From Pseudomonadota bacterium (lineage in GTDB: Bacteria; Pseudomonadota; Alphaproteobacteria; Rhizobiales; Beijerinckiaceae): a stretch of DNA of 64,000 nt. The notes under the pieces are model-generated. The model searched no databases. It was not told where the DNA came from and saw only the letters and a program-made list of their open reading frames with translations. The stretch spans positions 62,001-126,000 of the forward strand of contig JAIUNR010000003.1 of NCBI GenBank assembly GCA_020161575.1, in the 5' to 3' direction. The position numbers were made by a program, and so were the translations under genes. Positions 61,675 through 64,000 of the stretch are shown piece after piece (position 1 is the stretch's first letter; every line of letters begins with the position of its first letter).

Positions 61675-62385
61675 ATGCCCCCTGCCCTTACCTCCGTTTC
61701 TGATGCTGCCCGCCTCAACCGTCGCACCTTCCTCTCGCTCGCAACCGCCGGAAGCGGCGCGATGATGCTTGCTGGCTGCGCAACACGTGGCGATGTGGGC
61801 CATCCCCCAGAGACGCTTCATCGCACCCGGCCGCACCTGCCCGAGCACGTACGCATGTATAGCGAATTGCCGGACGAGCGTTTCCCCATTCCGGCGGTCG
61901 ATCTCGATGAGGTTGAGGAAGGCGCGCTGCGCCGTATCGTGCGGTACGAAACCACGGAATATCCGGGCACCCTGGTGGTGGATACGCGCGAACGCGCGCT
62001 CTTTCTGGTGCTCGAAGGCGGCGAGGCGCTCCGTTACGGCGTCGGGGTCGGCAAGGACGGGCTCGCCTGGGGCGGACGCGCCGTTGTTGGCCGCAAGGCG
62101 GAATGGCCGCGCTGGACTCCCACACCCGCGATGATCGCGCGCGAACCCGAGCGCAACAGGCCCTGGGCAGGTGGTATGCCGCCCGGGCTGGAGAACCCGC
62201 TCGGCGCACGGGCACTCTATCTTTATCGCAACAATGTCGACACGCTCTACCGCATCCATGGCACGAACGAACCGTGGAGCATCGGCCAATCGGTGTCGAG
62301 CGGCTGCATCCGCATGATCAACCAGGATGCGATCGATCTCTACCGGCGCACGCCGGTCGGAACGCCGGTGGTGGTGAGGCTCTGA
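61675..62385 (+). CDS. YkuD-type L,D-transpeptidase, Tat-like lipoprotein
   Basis: A 236-residue periplasmic enzyme that cross-links peptidoglycan or attaches proteins to it. The N-terminus has an RR-containing export signal ([18 protein letters not shown]) ending in the lipobox LAGC (Cys35), so it may be both Tat-exported and lipidated. The YkuD domain (about 100-236) has [16 protein letters not shown] and the active-site pair His195 (IHGTNEP) and Cys211 (SSGCIRM). Other alphaproteobacterial YkuD proteins with the same RR-start are common. ATG 61675 gives the export signal at once; longer in-frame forms add an arginine/serine-rich stretch unlikely to be translated. Confidence 0.9.
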   Translation: MPPALTSVSDAARLNRRTFLSLATAGSGAMMLAGCATRGDVGHPPETLHRTRPHLPEHVRMYSELPDERFPIPAVDLDEVEEGALRRIVRYETTEYPGTLVVDTRERALFLVLEGGEALRYGVGVGKDGLAWGGRAVVGRKAEWPRWTPTPAMIAREPERNRPWAGGMPPGLENPLGARALYLYRNNVDTLYRIHGTNEPWSIGQSVSSGCIRMINQDAIDLYRRTPVGTPVVVRL

Positions 62386-62407
62386 GCCCACCGGAAATCG
62401 GGTGGGC
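62386..62407 (+). terminator. Stem-loop after the YkuD gene
   Basis: GCCCACC-N8-GGTGGGC immediately after the stop codon, followed by a second small stem GCGC-TTTT-GCGC. No long T tract. Probable transcript end, but weak evidence. Confidence 0.4.
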
Positions 62408-62462
62408 AGCCGCGCTTTTGCGCGCTTATGGTTGCGTTTAACCGCCCACCCGGATTTCGATC

Positions 62463-62702
62463 ATGCCCACGCCGCTCTCCGAGACCGCCTCGCTGCTTTC
62501 CGATGCCCAATGGCAGGCGCTTGCCTCCCGCGACAGAGGAGCGGACGGCTCGTTTTTCTACGCCGTGACAACGACGGGCGTGTTCTGCAAGCCCTCCTGC
62601 CCCGGCAGGCCGCTGAGGAAAAACGTCTTGGCATTCGAATGCACCGAGCAGGCGCTGATGGCCGGCTTCCGCCCCTGCAAGCGCTGCCGCCCGCTAGGGT
62701 AA
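62463..62702 (+). CDS. Stand-alone Ada zinc-binding domain protein
   Basis: A 79-residue protein made only of the N-terminal metal-binding domain of Ada. It has the pattern VFCKPSC...FRPCKRC, giving the zinc cysteines Cys42, Cys46, Cys72 and Cys75. In Ada one of these accepts the methyl group from methyl-phosphotriesters in DNA and turns the protein into an activator. Here both the AraC-type DNA-binding part and the methyltransferase part are missing, and no remnant follows. It could be a small methyl sensor/scavenger or a decayed gene; the open frame and intact cysteines favour a functional protein. ATG 62463 is 78 bases after the YkuD stop. Confidence 0.78.
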   Translation: MPTPLSETASLLSDAQWQALASRDRGADGSFFYAVTTTGVFCKPSCPGRPLRKNVLAFECTEQALMAGFRPCKRCRPLG

Positions 62703-62715
62703 ACCGGCCCGGCGA

Positions 62716-63888
62716 TCATCCCGCCGCGCGCCGCATTGCCTGATCAATATCCGCGTAAAGATCATCGACCGCCTCGATCCCGGTCGAGAGACGCAGGAGA
62801 TCGAGCGGGCATGGCGTCCCCGGTCCCTCGATCGAGGCGCGGTGCTCGATGAGGCTTTCCACACCGCCGAGCGAGGTCGCGCGTTTCCAGAGCGCTACTT
62901 TCGCGGCTGTGGCGATGGCATGGGCCTCCCCGGCGCGCAGCCGGATCGAGAGCATGCCGCCGAAACCGCCCCTCATCTGCCGCGCCGCGAGCGCGTGGCC
63001 GGGATGGCTCTCGAGGCCGGGATAAAGCACTTCCGACACCATCGCATGGTTCGCCAGCCGCGTTGCCAGCGCCATCGCGTTGGCGGAAGCGGCCGTCACC
63101 CTCAGCGCCAGCGTCCGCATCCCCCGGATCAGCAGGAAAGCCTCGAACGGACCGAGGATAAGCCCCTGGATCGCGCGCACGCGCCGGATCCGGGCCCAGA
63201 ATTCATCATCCGCGTTGGTGGCGAGCGCCCCCGCCAGCACATCCGAATGGCCGTTGAGGTATTTCGTCGCGGAATGCATGACGATATCTGCGCCGAATTC
63301 CAGCGGTCGGGTGAGGATCGGCGTCGCGCCGGTGGAATCCACCGCGACCCGCGCGCCGGCTTCATGCGCGATCTCCGCCACGCCCGCGATATCCGTGATC
63401 GTCCAGAGCGGATTGGCCGGCGTTTCCAGCCAGACGAGCTTTGTCTCGCCAGGTCGAACCGCCGTCCGCACGGCATCGAGATCGGCGGTATCGACGAAAT
63501 CGGTGCGTAAACCCCATTCCGCGGCATCGTTCATGAGCCAGTTGCGCAGGGCCCAATACATCACCTTGGGCGCGATGACATGATCGCCCGGCTTCAGCGC
63601 CAGGAAGACCGCGACCGCCGCGGACATGCCCGAGCCCAGTACCAGCGCGTGCTTAGCCCCTTCCAGCGCGGCGATCACCGACTCGGCCTCGCGCACGGTC
63701 TCGTTGTCGGGACGGCCATAGATATTGCCGGAGCGATATTGGTTGTCCGGATCACGGATGAAGGTGGAGCTGATATGGATCGGCGGCGTCACCGCGCGGC
63801 TCTTCTCGTCGATATGGCCCAACGCCTGGGCGGCCAGCGTCGCTGCTGACCAGTTTGCTGAAATATCGGGTCGGGTTTTGTCGCTCAC
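62716..63888 (-). CDS. Cys/Met-metabolism PLP enzyme (cystathionine gamma-synthase/lyase family)
   Basis: A 390-residue fold-type I PLP enzyme. Family marks are YGRPDNETVREAESVIAALEGAKHALVLGSGMSA at the cofactor phosphate site (YGR, GSGM), WLETPANPLWTITDI, VDSTGATPIL and HSATKYLNGHSDVLAG with PLP-Lys209. The family covers cystathionine synthase, beta- and gamma-lyases and methionine gamma-lyase. The changed VDSTGAT (usually VDNTFAS) and the absence of Met-cycle neighbours prevent a precise name. It starts at GTG 63888 with AAGGA upstream; an ATG at 63893 is out of frame and meets a stop at once. Confidence 0.88.
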   Translation of the reverse strand: MSDKTRPDISANWSAATLAAQALGHIDEKSRAVTPPIHISSTFIRDPDNQYRSGNIYGRPDNETVREAESVIAALEGAKHALVLGSGMSAAVAVFLALKPGDHVIAPKVMYWALRNWLMNDAAEWGLRTDFVDTADLDAVRTAVRPGETKLVWLETPANPLWTITDIAGVAEIAHEAGARVAVDSTGATPILTRPLEFGADIVMHSATKYLNGHSDVLAGALATNADDEFWARIRRVRAIQGLILGPFEAFLLIRGMRTLALRVTAASANAMALATRLANHAMVSEVLYPGLESHPGHALAARQMRGGFGGMLSIRLRAGEAHAIATAAKVALWKRATSLGGVESLIEHRASIEGPGTPCPLDLLRLSTGIEAVDDLYADIDQAMRRAAG

Positions 63889-63936
63889 GACATTGTCCTT
63901 TCACCGGCCAAGGTGCCGGAAATCACTGTTGAACCG

Positions 63937-63965
63937 AGCCTATTGACGCGCTGCAACGAAATCAA
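63937..63965 (-). promoter_or_regulatory. Possible promoter of the Cys/Met-type PLP enzyme
   Basis: Minus-strand TTGATT (63965-63960), 17 bases, TAGGCT (63942-63937), about 50 bases upstream of the GTG start. The -10 match is poor. Nothing else is recognisable between 63889 and the window end. Confidence 0.3.
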
Positions 63966-64000
63966 TTCCGCGTTTATGCGTGTTTGAGCTTGGCGTTGCG

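Overview
The window is GC-rich, densely coded DNA of alphaproteobacterial character, most likely Hyphomicrobiales (Rhizobiales). The support is an invasion-associated locus B protein, several Lrp/AsnC regulators next to amino-acid enzymes, two peptide-type ABC importer clusters, an MurR/RpiR regulator, a DUF6455-type cysteine protein and alphaproteobacterial codon use. The genus cannot be fixed from the sequence. I see no tRNA, rRNA, CRISPR array, insertion sequence or phage gene, and no gene-free stretch longer than 300 bases.

Layout. (1) 1-1.9 kb: diaminopropionate ammonia-lyase (cut by the window edge), its divergent Lrp regulator, and an IalB-like secreted protein. (2) 2-10.9 kb: two large autotransporters flanking a CadC-like membrane-bound winged-helix/TPR regulator. 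(3) 11-22.6 kb: a metal-resistance block with a two-component system, an RND adaptor and pump, a small periplasmic protein, a multicopper oxidase with a His-rich insert, a YqaA membrane protein, and ChrB/ChrA. (4) 22.6-33.1 kb: a peptide/opine-type ABC importer with hydrolases (polysaccharide-deacetylase fold, creatininase, isoaspartyl peptidase), a MarR regulator and two reductases. (5) 33.3-35.1 kb: a DEAD-box RNA helicase with a DbpA-type RNA-binding domain. (6) 35.2-37.3 kb: a two-gene operon pairing a membrane-anchored double-Cache sensor without any output domain and a prokaryotic pentameric ligand-gated ion channel (pLGIC). I consider this the most interesting locus here. (7) 37.3-47.3 kb: an RpiR regulator, a second ABC importer, and a divergent catabolic operon (amidohydrolase/deacetylase, RidA, KDG kinase, KDPG aldolase). 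(8) 47.4-51.7 kb: an orphan TRAP-type solute-binding protein translationally coupled to a membrane GGDEF-EAL protein. (9) 51.7-64 kb: a four-cysteine protein, an HxD cupin-like protein with a FemAB/CelD-type acyltransferase, an amidase, a kinase/LytM/aminotransferase fusion with its Lrp regulator, alanine dehydrogenase with its Lrp regulator, a YkuD lipoprotein, a stand-alone Ada zinc domain, and a Cys/Met-metabolism PLP enzyme.

Taken together the region reads as accessory, environment-sensing and scavenging DNA: uptake and breakdown of amino-acid, peptide and amino-sugar compounds, metal defence, surface proteins and unusual signalling modules. All functional statements come from reading motifs by eye; no database search was run.
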